Shown here: positions 10,220-20,219 of the stretch, in pieces
Numbering within the stretch: position 1 is the first letter of the stretch
How the letters are laid out: each line of letters opens with the position of its first letter
Program-made: the position numbers and the translations under genes
Notes under the pieces: model-generated
Databases searched by the model: none
The model's input: the letters and a program-made list of their open reading frames with translations, nothing else
Told to the model about the DNA's origin: nothing
From: Megaustenia siamemsis
Taxonomy: Eukaryota; Mollusca; Gastropoda; Stylommatophora; Ariophantidae
Assembly: GCA_032433765.1 (NCBI GenBank)
Contig: JAVIAB010000025.1
Span: 39,925,067 to 39,989,066, forward strand
Length of the DNA: 64,000 bases
Direction of reading: 5' to 3'

Positions 10220-11278
10220 TTTTTGTCACGTTGGATCATGATACAATGCTTCTATCTTCTGGGTCCGCATAAACGCGTCACTTTGCAATATGATACAATG
10301 CTTCTATCTTCTGGGTCCGCATAAACGCGTCACGTTGGATTATGATACAATGCTTCTACCTTCTGTTCCGCATAAACGCGTCATGTTGCAATATGATACA
10401 ATGCTTCTACCTTCTGTTCCGCATAAACGCGTCATGTTGCAATATGATACAATGCTTCTATCTTCTGTTCCGCATAAACGCGTCATGTTGCAATATGATA
10501 CAATGCTTCTATCTTCTGTTCCGCATAAACGCGTCATGTTGCAATATGATACAATGCCTCTATCTTCTGTTCCGCATAAACGCGTCATGTTGCAATATGA
10601 TGCAATGCTTCTATCTTCTGTTCCGCATAAACGCGTCACGTTGGATGATAACGCAATGCTTCTATCTTCTGTTCCGCATAAACGCGTCACGTTAAATCAT
10701 GACACAATGATTCTATCTTCTGTTCCGCATAAACGCGTCACGTTGAATCATGACACAATGCTTCTATCTTCTGTTCCGCATAAACGCGTCACGTTGAATC
10801 ATGACACAATGCTTCTATCTTCTGTTCCGCATAAACGCGTCACGTTGAATCATGACACAATGCTTCTATCTTCTGTTCCGCATAAACGCGTCACGTTGAA
10901 TCATGACACAATGCTTCTATCTTCTGTTCCGCATAAACGCGTCACGTTGAATCATGACACAATGCTTCTATCTTCTGTTCCGCATAAACGCGTCACGTTG
11001 AATCATGACACAATGCTTCTATCTTCTGTTCCGCATAAACGCGTCACGTTGAATCATGACACAATGCTTCTATCTTCTGTTCCGCATAAACGCGTCACGT
11101 TGAATCATGATACAATGTTTCTATCTTCTGTTCCACATAAACGCGTCACGTTGGATTATGACACAATGCTTCTATCTTCTGTCCCGCATAAACGCGTCAC
11201 GTTGAATCATGACACAATGCTTCTATCTTCTGTTCCGCATAAACGCGTCACGTTGAATCATGACACAATGCTCATATG
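10220..11278. repeat. 51 bp minisatellite, about 20 copies
   Basis: Unit: GCATAAACGCGTCACGTTGA, ATCATGACACAATGCTTCTA, TCTTCTGTTCC. 51 is 17 codons, so one plus-strand frame stays open for 342 residues with the repeat HKRVTLNHDTMLLSSVP, and the minus strand is open too. Each unit has an ACGCGT (MluI) site. I see no start context or homology supporting translation. Confidence 0.95.
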
Positions 11279-11329
11279 TAACATTTGTATTTTCTTCCAT
11301 AAATTCCTCGTGCCGTAATTGTTTCTTCC

Positions 11330-12100
11330 TTCTCTTTTCCATATACATGCCACGTTGTAATCTGTTCTTATTTTTCTTCCATAACCACGCCATATTGTCA
11401 ATCTTTCTTTTACGTTTTCCACATATACGGCACGTTGTCAATCTTTCTTCTATCTCTTCCATAAACACGCTGTGTTGTCATTCTTGTATCTCTTCCATAA
11501 ACACGCCACGTTGCCATTCTATCTTTTGTCTCTTCCACAAACACGCCACGTTGTCATTCTATCTTTTGTCTCCACCATAAACACACCACGTTGTCATTCT
11601 AACTTTTGTCTCTACCATAAACACACCACGTTTTCATTGTATCTTTTGTCTCTACCATAACCACGCCACGTTGTCATTCTATCTTTTGTCTCTACCATAA
11701 ACACGCCACGTTGTCATTCTATATTTTGTCTCCACCATAAACACGCCACGTTGCCATTCTATCTTTTGTCTCTACCATAAACACGCCACGTTGTCATTCT
11801 ATCTTTTGTCTCTACCATAAATACGCCACGTTGTCATTCTATCTTTTGTCTCTACCATAAACACGCCACGTTGTCATTATATCTTTTGTATCTAAACACG
11901 CCACGCTGTCATTCTATCTTTTGTAAACACGCCACGTTGTCATTATATCTTTTGTCTCTACCATAAACACGCCACGTTGTCATTCTTTCGTTTGTATCTA
12001 CCATAAACACGCCACGCTGTCATTCTATCTTTTGTCTCTTCCGTAAACACGCCACGTTGTCATTATTTCTCCTTATCTCTACCACTAACACGCCATGTTG
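11330..12100. repeat. 40 bp minisatellite adjoining the DDX1 exon, about 19 copies
   Basis: Unit: CATAAACACGCCACGTTGTC then ATTCTATCTTTTGTCTCTAC. It runs almost to the splice acceptor at 12131; the last unit (CGCCATGTTGTAACTCGTGT) leads directly into the polypyrimidine tract. Confidence 0.92.
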
Positions 12101-12131
12101 TAACTCGTGTCTACCCTCCTGTCTTCCTCAG

Positions 12132-12278
12132 AAACATACTCCGAGGCAGTCAAGATCCTCAAGGGCGAGTACGTGATCACAGCGATTGAAGAGCACAAGA
12201 TGGACGTGGCCCTCATATTCTGTCGAACAAAGGTGGACTGTGACAACCTGGAGAAATACCTCATTCAACGAGGAGGCA
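12132..12278 (+). CDS. DDX1: DDX1 exon A: start of helicase C-terminal domain (motif IV)
   Basis: Encodes 49 residues including [31 protein letters not shown] and IQRGG. IFCRT is helicase motif IV of RecA-like domain 2; the KILKGEY and DCDNLE blocks are distinctive of DDX1 among DEAD-box proteins. Acceptor CTGTCTTCCTCAG at 12119-12131; donor GTGAGT at 12279. The exon enters with two bases of a split codon and leaves in phase 1; its last A plus AG of the next exon makes a lysine codon. DDX1 acts in the tRNA-splicing ligase complex, in 3'-end processing and in R-loop metabolism (family knowledge). Motifs I to III must lie left of the window. Confidence 0.95.
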
Positions 12279-12304
12279 GTGAGTTCTTCACTTATCTTCT
12301 CAGC

Positions 12305-13515
12305 AATCCTGTCACTTAATGTCAGCTTTCATGTAATTGGTAGAATACTTGTCACTTAATATCAGCTATAGTAAAATTAATGTGGCATGTATCATTAAAT
12401 ATCAGATATCATGTAATTAGTGCTACACCTGTCACTTAATGGTAGCTTCCGTGTAATTGGTGCAGTACTTTTCACTTTATTAATTTACTTGTTATGAATG
12501 TAGCATTTATTACTAAATATCATATATCCTATAATGTAGTGTTTATCAGTTAATATCATATATCCTATAATGTAGTATTTATCAGTTAATATCACCTTTT
12601 CTATAATGTAGCTTTTACCACTTAATATCATCTATCCTATAATGTAGCATTTACCACTTAATATCATCTATCCTATAATGTAGCATTTACCACTTAATGT
12701 CATAAATCCTATAATGTAGCGTTTATCACTTAATATCATCTATCCTATAATGTAGCATTTATCACTTAATATCATCTATACTATAATGTGGTATTTATCA
12801 GTTAATAGCATCTATACTATAATGTAGCATTTATCACTTAATATAATCTATCCTATAATGTAGTGTTTATCAGTTAATATCGTCTTTCCTATAATGTAGC
12901 ATTTATCACTTAATATTATCTATCCTATAATTTAGCATTGATCACTTAATATCATCTATCCTATAATGTAGTATTTACCACTTAATATCATCTATCCTAT
13001 AATGTAGTATTTACCACTTAATATCATCTATCCTATAATGTTGCATTTATCACTTAATATCATCTGTCCTATAATGTAGCATTTATCACTTAATATCATC
13101 TATCGTGTAATTAGTGTAGCACCTACCACTTAATGCCAGTTCTTTTGTATTGAATGTGTCATCTATAATTTAACCTGTAATTAATGTAGCACCTGTCTGT
13201 TAGTGTGATACAATCACTTAATGTCAACTTTCCTGTGATTAGTGTATCACCTGTCTCTTAGCATTCATCGCTTAATGTTAGCTCTCATGTAATTAGTCTA
13301 GCACCTATCACTTAATGTCACTTTTCATGTAATTAGTCTTGCTCTTATCACTTAATGTCAGCCTTCACATAATTAGTCTTGCTCTTATCACTTAATGTCA
13401 GCTTTCACGTAATTAGTGTTGCTCTTATCACTTAATGTCAGCCTTCACGTAATTAGTCTTGCTCTTATCACTTAATGTCAGCTTTCATGTAATTAGTCTT
13501 GCTCTTATCGCTTAG
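12305..13515. repeat. Evolving 36-40 bp minisatellite, about 30 copies
   Basis: Shared core is TCACTTAATATCATCTATCC with TATAATGTAGCATTTA in the middle section (36 bp, 12500-13110) and TCACTTAATGTCAGCTTTCA with TGTAATTAGTCTTGCT at both ends (about 40 bp). The array starts 27 bases after the exon A donor, so the donor-proximal intron is itself repeat. Confidence 0.92.
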
Positions 13516-13527
13516 TAAAAAAGAAAA

Positions 13528-14063
13528 AAAGTAAAGAGCTCCGTCACACTATGTGACGTATAGGGAATATGATGTTCTATCTATCTATTTATTGTCCTTT
13601 CGAGCCGAAGACGGCACATAGGGCAGAAGCACAATCTACAAAACAGAAACCTTGCGTGCCAAAGTGGCACATATTGCAGAGATCGCTGCTCTAAAATATA
13701 TGGCGCTGTTTCCATAACAATACTTTTTACAATGACAGCTTGTCTAGCCATCGATCAATCTCCTTAGTCGCCTCTTGCGACATGCCTGGAAGGTCGCAGT
13801 GTCACTATTCTTTACTTCCCTCATAACGAGGCCCCGGTAACACACAGGAAATATGATACTAGTGACCATAAATTTTACAGACCTTCATCACATGATTTTT
13901 GGGGTAATGTGGTCGGTTTTACACCCGTGCCGCTTTACTTTCCCAGAAAAAAAATCTGGTACCCATTTAAGCTGGGTGAACCTGGAAGCCGTCGATTGGG
14001 ATCAAACCCTACCTCTTGTCCTTTGTAGTCCAGTTCACTAACCACTGAGCTATTTCGGCTCCC
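13528..14063 (-). mobile_element. SINE1, minus-strand copy split by another insertion
   Basis: The head is at the right (AGCTCAGTGGTTAGTGAACT in reverse, box B GGTTTGATCCC) and the body runs to about 13847. The 3' end (CCGTCAC, ATAGGGAATATGAT) is at 13528-13573. Bases 13574-13846 between them belong to a different element. The duplicated GGAATATGAT / GGAAATATGAT at both junctions marks that insertion. Confidence 0.85.
13574..13846. mobile_element. Element E2 inserted into SINE1
   Basis: About 273 bp with no tRNA-like head seen. Its block ATCTCCTTAGTCGCCTCTTG followed by CGACATGCCTGGAAGGT recurs at about 49305-49340, inside the passenger next to LINE-A. The left end has a CTATCTATC run. The class of element is unknown. 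Confidence 0.6.
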
Positions 14064-14097
14064 TGCTTTTATCACTTAAGCGAGTAAAATTATACCT

Positions 14098-14268
14098 CCA
14101 AAAAGTTGTACGAATTCCGAGTTGTACGAGAAGAAAGGTGTACGAACACCGGGGCGAGAGGGAAGGCAAACCGGTTTTCTAAAACGCCATGCGAAATTCG
14201 GATGTGTTGGGCCGAAATTTGCAAATATCGCAGTTCTACCGCGAGACACAACACAACGCATCTACGCA
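14098..14268 (-). mobile_element. Dispersed repeat E1, minus-strand copy
   Basis: ATTCGGATGTGTTGGGCCGA is the E1 core in reverse, flanked by CGCGAGACACAACACAACGC and CATCTACGC. It lies only about 35 bases from SINE1. Bases 14269-14734 (a GGAA/GGGA-rich stretch at 14280-14365, then AT-rich sequence) hold no recognised feature. Confidence 0.65.
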
Positions 14269-14734
14269 TGGGAAGGAAACAGAGAGGGAGGGAGCAAGGA
14301 CTGAAGGAGAGAGTGTAAGACAAGAAGGAAGGAAGGAAGGAAGGGAGGGATGGAGGAAGGAACATTCTCGTTAATAGCGAGTGCCCTTCCGAATGAAACA
14401 GGGACGGTTGTGTCAAAAACAAATGATTATTCTAGAAACCAGATATTGTTCCAAAAAAACGAATGATTGTTCAGGAATTAGAGTATACTGTTTCAGTAAT
14501 AGAGACCATAATTGTTTTAGAGACAAAGGAACATTATATTTCTGTTAACAAAGAAGAGTCCGCTGTGGAAATGTATAGAGGCTTTAGCTGATGTCGTTTA
14601 TTGAGTTTTCTTAAAGTTGGGTCGAATGACAGTGATAGTGTGTAGTAGAATGTTTGATTAAAAGATGTCTTGACTTGCGTGGCTGTAGCATCAAGAATGT
14701 AACATGTTAAGCTGAATTGTGTTTTACAGTCATG

Positions 14735-15618
14735 AAGGTCACATTACGAATATCTGTTGAGATCAAAACATTACGAATATCTGTTGAGATCAACACATCA
14801 CGAACATCCTTTTAGATCAACACATTACGAACATCCTTTTAGATAAACACATTACGAACATCCTTTTAGATCAACACATTACGAACATCCTTTTAGATAA
14901 ACACATTACGAACATCCTTTTAGATCAACACATTACGAACATCCTTTTAGATAAACACATTACGAACATCCTTTTAGATCAACACATCACGAACATCCGT
15001 TGAGATCAACACTTGACGAATATGCTTTTAGATCAACACATTACAAACGTCCGTTGAGATCAACACATCACCAACTTCCGTTGAGATCAACACATCACCA
15101 ACTTCCGTTGAGATCAACACATTACAAACGTCCGTTGAGATCAACACATTACAAACGTCCGTTGAGATCAACACATCACCAACTTCCGTTGAGATCAACA
15201 CATCACCAACTTCCGTTGAGATCAACACATCACCAACTTCCGTTGAGATCAACACATTACAAACGTCCGTTGAGATCAACACATTACAAACGTCCGTTGA
15301 GATCAACACATCACCAACTTCCGTTGAGATCAACACATCACCAACTTCCGTTGAGATCAACACATCACCAACTTCCGTTGAGATCAACACATTACAAGCG
15401 TCCGTTGAGATCAACACATTACAAACGTCCGTTGAGATCAACACATCACCAACTTCCGTTGAGATCAACACATCACCAACTTCCGTTGAGATCAACACAT
15501 TACAAACGTCCGTTGAGATCAACACATTACAAACGTCCGTTGAGATCAACACATCACCAACTTCCGTTGAGATCAACACATTACAAACGTCCGTTGAGAT
15601 CAACACATCACCAACAAA
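14735..15618. repeat. 27 bp minisatellite with two alternating unit types, about 32 copies
   Basis: Unit: GTTGAGATCAACACATTACA then AACGTCC, or the variant CATCACCAACTTCC. Left copies read TTTTAGATCAACACATTACG AACATCC. From 15044 on the two types occur in runs of one to three, giving an imperfect five-unit (about 135 bp) higher-order pattern. 27 is nine codons, so both strands carry by-product frames (214 and 192 residues). Confidence 0.95.
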
Positions 15619-15915
15619 GAAGTCGCCAGAAGATCAGGCATTAACAACATCAATCAAGAAGTGAAAAGAAGATGTTGGAAATGGCTAGGCCACGTTCTAC
15701 AAATGGAACAAACCAGGCATCAGAACCTAGCATTAACATAGACACAACCTGACAAACGAAGAAGAGGTAGATCATTGGGGACATGGTGATGAACCTCACG
15801 TGTTGAAATGATAGAGGCTGGTAGGTCCTGGCGAGAGTTGTCCATGCTTGCTCCAGATAGGATTGGGTGGAGATATTTTGTGAGTGCCTTATGCTCTGAC
15901 GGGAGTTCAGAGGAT
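15619..15915 (+). pseudogene. Non-LTR retrotransposon C-terminal fragment (LINE-D)
   Basis: Reads KRRCWKWLGHVLQMEQTRHQ, then a basic KRRRGRSLGTW stretch, then SWRELSMLAPDRIGWRYFVS and ALCSDGS, the usual end of an endonuclease-type non-LTR polyprotein. One in-frame stop (TGATGA at 15788) and frameshifts are present. It directly abuts the end of the 27 bp array. Confidence 0.75.
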
Positions 15916-15929
15916 TATGATGGAGGTGG

Positions 15930-16520
15930 TCACACTACAGTTGTACACTTAGTCGTATACTTCACATTACAGTTGTACACTTAGTCGTGTACTTCACATT
16001 ACAGTTGTACACTTAGTCGTGTACTTCACATTACAGTTGTACACTTAGTCGTGTACTTCACATTACAGTTGTACACTTAGTCGTGTACTTCACATTACAG
16101 TTGTACACTTAGTCGTGTACTTCACATTACAGTTGTACACTTAGTCGTGTACTTCACATTACAGTTGTACACTTAGTCGTGTACTTCACATTACAGTAGT
16201 ACACTTAGTCGTGTACTTCACATTACAGTTGTACACTTAGTCGTGTACTTCACATTACAGTTGTACACTTAGTCGTGTACTTCACATTACAGTTGTACAC
16301 TTAGTCGTATACTTCACATTACAGTTGTACACTTAGTCGTATACTTCACATTACAGTTGTACACTTAGTCGTGTACTTCACATTACAGCTGTACACTTAG
16401 TCGTGTACTTCACATTACAGTTGTACACTTAGTCGTGTACTTCACATTACAGTTGTACACTTAGTCGTGTACTTCACATTACAGTTGTACACTTAGTCGT
16501 ATACTTCACATTACAGTCGT
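15930..16520. repeat. 32 bp minisatellite with a hairpin in each unit, about 18 copies
   Basis: Unit: TTGTACACTTAGTCGTGTAC then TTCACATTACAG. GTACAC and GTGTAC pair perfectly across TTAGTC, giving a six-base-pair stem in every unit. TTCACATTACAG also resembles a 3' splice acceptor. The array is very homogeneous (few variants: GTATAC, CAGTAG, CAGCTG). Confidence 0.95.
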
Positions 16521-16619
16521 ACACGTCACATGCTTTATGCTACAGGTATGCGAGTAAAGGCATATTTTAAGAAAACATTCTACTGCACATTAGGCCGTAG
16601 AACGAAACAACGCCACTGG

Positions 16620-17275
16620 AGGTGGGGCATTCACATAGCTGCTCAGCCCCCGTCCCAGCAAAGAACAGAATGGTCGTCCTGATCGTTCATGTTGTTCTAG
16701 TGAACGTGTTGCGTTTTTTTAAAGTGCGCGCAGCTCATGATGCATACTTCTGGGCCGCTGTAAAGGCCGCCGCGGGCGGTACGAACCTCCGTGCGCCCGC
16801 GCCAAATCCGTATAGCCTTCATGATCAGTGTGCGTGCCCCAGAATCGTTGTGCCCCAACAAATGAAGTCAGGCATCACCTTCGGTGAAACACTCGATCCG
16901 ATGCCAGTCAAGCCGGTGGCGAATGTGAAGTCGAACACAAATCACACACGTCCCATCCCTGGGCAAAACCGGCGCCTGCCACCGTTCCACTTCAATCAAC
17001 GGTCCGTCGCCTGCAGCACTAAACTATGCGCGCCGGCGCCACAACCGTGTTGACTCTACTATGCCCAGATGAATGCGACCGGCCCACCGCCATCTCCGTT
17101 AACGAAAATTCAGACCAGAAGGACTCATTTGAAAACTGCAACAAAAACGCCACCAGTCCTGGGAGTTATTTAACTAGTCAGCCATCTTGGCCTTCCACAC
17201 CAGCCGGAAGTCATAACATTATACCACACATTGCCACCGAAGTTCGACCCAACTTCAAAAGAAGTCTATAGATGG
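16620..17275. other. GC-rich unassigned segment between arrays
   Basis: Clearly richer in GC and CpG than its surroundings (GCCGCCGCGGGCGGTACG, GCGCCGGCGCC). Plus-strand frames of 143 and 81 residues are open but resemble nothing I know and overlap each other. It may be the body of a mobile element, an exon of another gene or an old CpG-rich insertion. Confidence 0.4.
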
Positions 17276-17541
17276 CATCAGTTAAAATGTTCATACATTT
17301 CTTTGGCGGACTCTGTGTTCAGAACAGAGAACGGTAATTTGTAGAACAAAGAACATCGATTATACAGGCTAAGCCATGTCTGCAGGAAATACAAAACATA
17401 CAAAATAAAGCTTTACTCATGTCAACAGCTGTTTTCTTGATTGCCCCTTCCCCTTGCCCGTCACCATACACATCTGGCTACTTATATCTCACACTTGTTT
17501 GTTCTTCTCATGCTTGTGTTTGCTGCTTCTGTTCTTGACAG

Positions 17542-17615
17542 AGAAATATTCCTGCGTTTGTCTCCACGGAGATCGGTCACCTCAAGAAAGGAAGGGTAAC
17601 TTGGAGAAGTTTAAG
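17542..17615 (+). CDS. DDX1: DDX1 exon B: HGDR...ERKxNLEKF block
   Basis: Encodes KKYSCVCLHGDRSPQERKGN and LEKFK (first codon split with exon A). LHGDR..QERK is the conserved HGxxxQxxR block between helicase motifs IV and V, which contacts RNA and the ATP-binding interface. Acceptor TTCTGTTCTTGACAG ends at 17541; the donor is AAG|GTACGT at 17616. Exon length is 74, ending in phase 0. Its 3' end and donor have been copied seven times into the intron. Confidence 0.95.
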
Positions 17616-18440
17616 GTACGTTCTGTTTGTGAGGGAGAGAGAGAGAGGAGGAGGAGAGGGAGAGAGGTTGGTGAGGGAGGGAGGGAGGGAGGGAGGGAGG
17701 GAGGGCAGGAAAGGAAGGGCAACTTGGAGAAGTTTAAGGTACGTTCTGTTTGTGAGGGAGAGAGAGAGAGGAGGAGGAGAGGGAGAGAGGTTGGTGAGGG
17801 AGGGAGGGAGGGAGGGAGGGAGGGCAGGAAAGGAAGGGCAACTTGGAGAAGTTTAAGGTACGTTCTGTTTGTGAGGGAGAGAGAGAGGAGGAGGAGAGGG
17901 AGAGAGGTTGGTGAGGGAGGGAGGGAGGGAGGGAGGGCAGGAAAGGAAGGGCAACTTGGAGAAGTTTAAGGTACGTTCTGTTTGTGAGGGAGAGAGAGAG
18001 AGAGGAGGAGAGGGAGAGAGGTTGGTGAGGGAGGGAGGGAGGGAGGGAGGGAGGGCAGGAAAGGAAGGGCAACTTGGAGAAGTTTAAGGTACGTTCTGTT
18101 TGTGAGGGAGAGAGAGAGAGGAGGTGGAGAGGGAGAGAGGTTGGTGAGGGAGGGGGAGGGAGGGAGGGCAGGAAAGGAAGGGCAACTTGGAGAAGTTTAA
18201 GGTACGTTCTGTTTGTGAGGGAGAGAGAGAGAGAGGAGGAGGAGAGGGAGAGAGGTTGGTGAGGGAGGGAGGGAGGGAGGGAGGGCAGGAAAGGAAGGGC
18301 AACTTGGAGAAGTTTAAGGTACGTTCTGTTTGTGAGGGAGAGAGAGAGAGGAGGAGGAGAGGGAGAGAGGTTGGTGAGGGAGGGAGGGAGGGAGGGAGGG
18401 CAGGAAAGGAAGGGCAACTTGGAGAAGTTTAAGGTACGAT
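17616..18440 (+). repeat. ~116 bp tandem repeat made of exon B end + donor + G-rich tail, 7 copies
   Basis: Each unit has GGAAAGGAAGGGCAACTTGG AGAAGTTTAAG, then GTACGTTCTGTTTGTGAGGG, then GAGAGA and GGAGG runs and (GGGA)n. The first part is the last ~30 bases of exon B (one T to C change). Units are 113-123 bp apart. The seed junction is the authentic one at 17616. Confidence 0.95.
17739..18438 (+). promoter_or_regulatory. Seven decoy 5' splice sites
   Basis: AAG|GT donors occur at 17739, 17858, 17971, 18089, 18202, 18319 and 18434. Six keep GTACGT as in the authentic donor at 17616; the last is GTACGA. All have the same exon-like 20+ bases upstream. The purine-rich (GAG/GGA) stretch between them resembles exonic enhancer sequence. 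Use of the first decoy would add 123 bases (41 codons) with no stop. Confidence 0.85.
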
Positions 18441-18680
18441 CTGTTTTGGTGGGAGAGAGAGAGGGGAAGGAAGAGAGATATGGAAGGGTGAGAAAGAAAG
18501 AGGGCAAGTGGGAAAGAGAAAGAAACGAATATAAAGGAAGGAGAGAGAGAAAAGCAGAGAGAGGGTGAGAGAATTTACAATTGATAAAAATTCTCATGTG
18601 TTTTTTGTTCATGGGTAATTTCGAGAGAAACTATTTCTTGTTCACATTTAGCAAAGAAGTATAGTAAATAATGATCAGCT
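18441..18680. other. Purine-rich link
   Basis: GA-rich sequence (18440-18570) that looks like a decayed edge of the previous array, followed by about 100 AT-rich bases with no recognised feature. Confidence 0.5.
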
Positions 18681-19195
18681 TTGTCCGGAGAATTGAAGAT
18701 TGAAAGGGATCCATTGTTGTGGGAGAACTGAAGATTGAAAGGGATCCATTGTTGTGGGAGAACTGAAGATTGAAAGGGATCCATTGTTGTGGGAGAACTG
18801 AAGATTGAAAGGGATCCATTGTTGTGGGAGAACTGAAGATTGAAAGGGATCCATTGTTGTGGGAGAACTGAAGATTGAAAGGGATCCATTGTTGTGGGAG
18901 AACCGAAGATTGAAAGGGATCCATTGTTGTGGGAGAATTGAAGGTTGTGAGTGACGCTTTGTTGTGGGAGAATTGAAGGTTGTGATTGACGCTTTGTTGT
19001 GGGAGAATTGAAGGTTGTGAGGGACGCTTGGTTGTGGGTGAATTGAAGGTTGGGAGGGACGCTTGGTTGTGTGTGAATTGAAGGTTAGGAGGGACGCTTG
19101 GTTGTGGGTGAATTGAAGGTTGTGATGGGAGCTTTGTTTTTGGGAGAATTGAAAGTTGTGATGGACACTTTGTTGTGGGTGAATTGAAGGTTGTG
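18680..19195. repeat. 35-36 bp minisatellite, about 14 copies
   Basis: Unit: TGAAGATTGAAAGGGATCCA then TTGTTGTGGGAGAAC, nearly identical in the first eight copies (each with a BamHI GGATCC). From 18935 copies diverge to GAATTGAAGGTTGTGAGTGA then CGCTTTGTTGTGGG. Confidence 0.92.
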
Positions 19196-19199
19196 AGAG

Positions 19200-19352
19200 A
19201 TTTTCCATGTGGGAGAAAGATGTGTGCGAGAAATTCTCCGTGTGGGAGAAAGATGTGTGCGAGAAATTCTCCGTGTGGGAGAAAGATGTGTGCGAGAAAT
19301 TCTCCGTGTGGGAGAAAGATGTGTGCGAGAAATTCTCCGTGTGAAAGAGAGA
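19200..19352. repeat. 33 bp minisatellite, about 5 copies
   Basis: Unit: GTGTGGGAGAAAGATGTGTG then CGAGAAATTCTCC. GGAGAAA and the GAATTCTCC-like end are partly palindromic. It shares GTGGGAGAA with the previous array and probably grew from it. Confidence 0.9.
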
Positions 19353-19624
19353 TATAAATATTGTGAAATATCGTTATTAATGTGTGGATTATCGTTACAG
19401 CTTCCCATTATTTGTCTCTACAATCGATGTTGTTAATCCTTACACTGATGGACATGGAAATCCCCATAAACATGCCTCACACCTCTGTGTTCCAGTGCTT
19501 CCTTCCTTTAGTTCGCTTGTCAACAGAAACACACAGACCTTTCTCTTCTCTCTTGTCCGAATATCTCATTTCATCTTCTCGCCTGTTTCTTTACTGATTT
19601 AATTGGGTTTGTTGTTGCTATTTT

Positions 19625-20132
19625 TTAACTCTTTCCGCACGTTCGCTGCACTGTGCGCCATGCTGATTTCGGCCGCGTACGTTTCGCCGCACAGTGCGTC
19701 ACTATCAATTTGATTGGTGTGAACCTTCATCAAACCATATTTTTGTATATGTCTTGTATCATCTTGGTACTGGTGAAACCTTAAACCTTGGCCAACTATC
19801 TAGATATTCATATACAATATGATATGTCTTACATAAATATGAACATGTTTATTAATATTGAAAACCATGGAGTTTTGTATGTGAAATCTTTAACATGTTT
19901 ATTAATATTGAAAACCATGGAGTTTTGTATGTGAAATCTTTAACATGTTTATTAATATTGAAAACCATGGAGTTTTGTATGTGAAATCTTTAACATGTTT
20001 ATTATTATTGAAAACCATGGAGTTTTGTATGTGAAATCTTTAACATGTTTATTAATATTGAAAACCATGGAGTTTTGTATGTGAAATCTTTTCCGTTGCA
20101 GTGATAAAGACTTCTGGTATTGAAAGAGTTAA
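19625..20132. mobile_element. TTAA-flanked MITE (piggyBac-like candidate) containing a 50 bp array
   Basis: TTAA at 19625-19628 and 20129-20132 border inverted ends CTCTTTC (19629-19635) and GAAAGAG (20122-20128). A subterminal perfect inverted repeat GCACTGTGCG (19648-19657) and CGCACAGTGC (19688-19697) follows the left end. TTAA duplications with a CYCTTT-type terminus are typical of piggyBac-group MITEs. No transposase is present. Confidence 0.65.
19842..20095. repeat. 50 bp tandem repeat inside the MITE, 5 copies
   Basis: Unit: AACATGTTTATTAATATTGA, AAACCATGGAGTTTTGTATG, TGAAATCTTT. Copies are almost identical (one TTATTA variant), so the expansion is recent relative to the flanks. Confidence 0.95.
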
Positions 20133-20219
20133 GCTTGGGGCAACTTTGGACGGTTCCTGTTGGGGTTTCCTACCCAACTCTCCCACCACTAATAAGGGGG
20201 GTGGGGTGGGAGATGTGGG

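Noticed and set aside
10290..11318. 342-codon frame with a 17-residue repeat
   Set aside because: Follows from a 51 bp period; the opposite strand is open as well, and changes between units do not favour synonymous sites.
12500..13110. TATAAT motifs as bacterial -10 promoters
   Set aside because: They are part of a 36 bp satellite in a eukaryotic intron; repetition alone explains them.
8964..16520. CRISPR-like arrays (31, 27 and 32 bp direct repeats)
   Set aside because: Units are head-to-tail with no unique spacers, in introns of a eukaryotic gene, with no cas genes.
19175..19436. Repeat peptide frames (CARNSPCGRKM)
   Set aside because: 33 bp period by-product with only about five units; it reads through into unrelated sequence.
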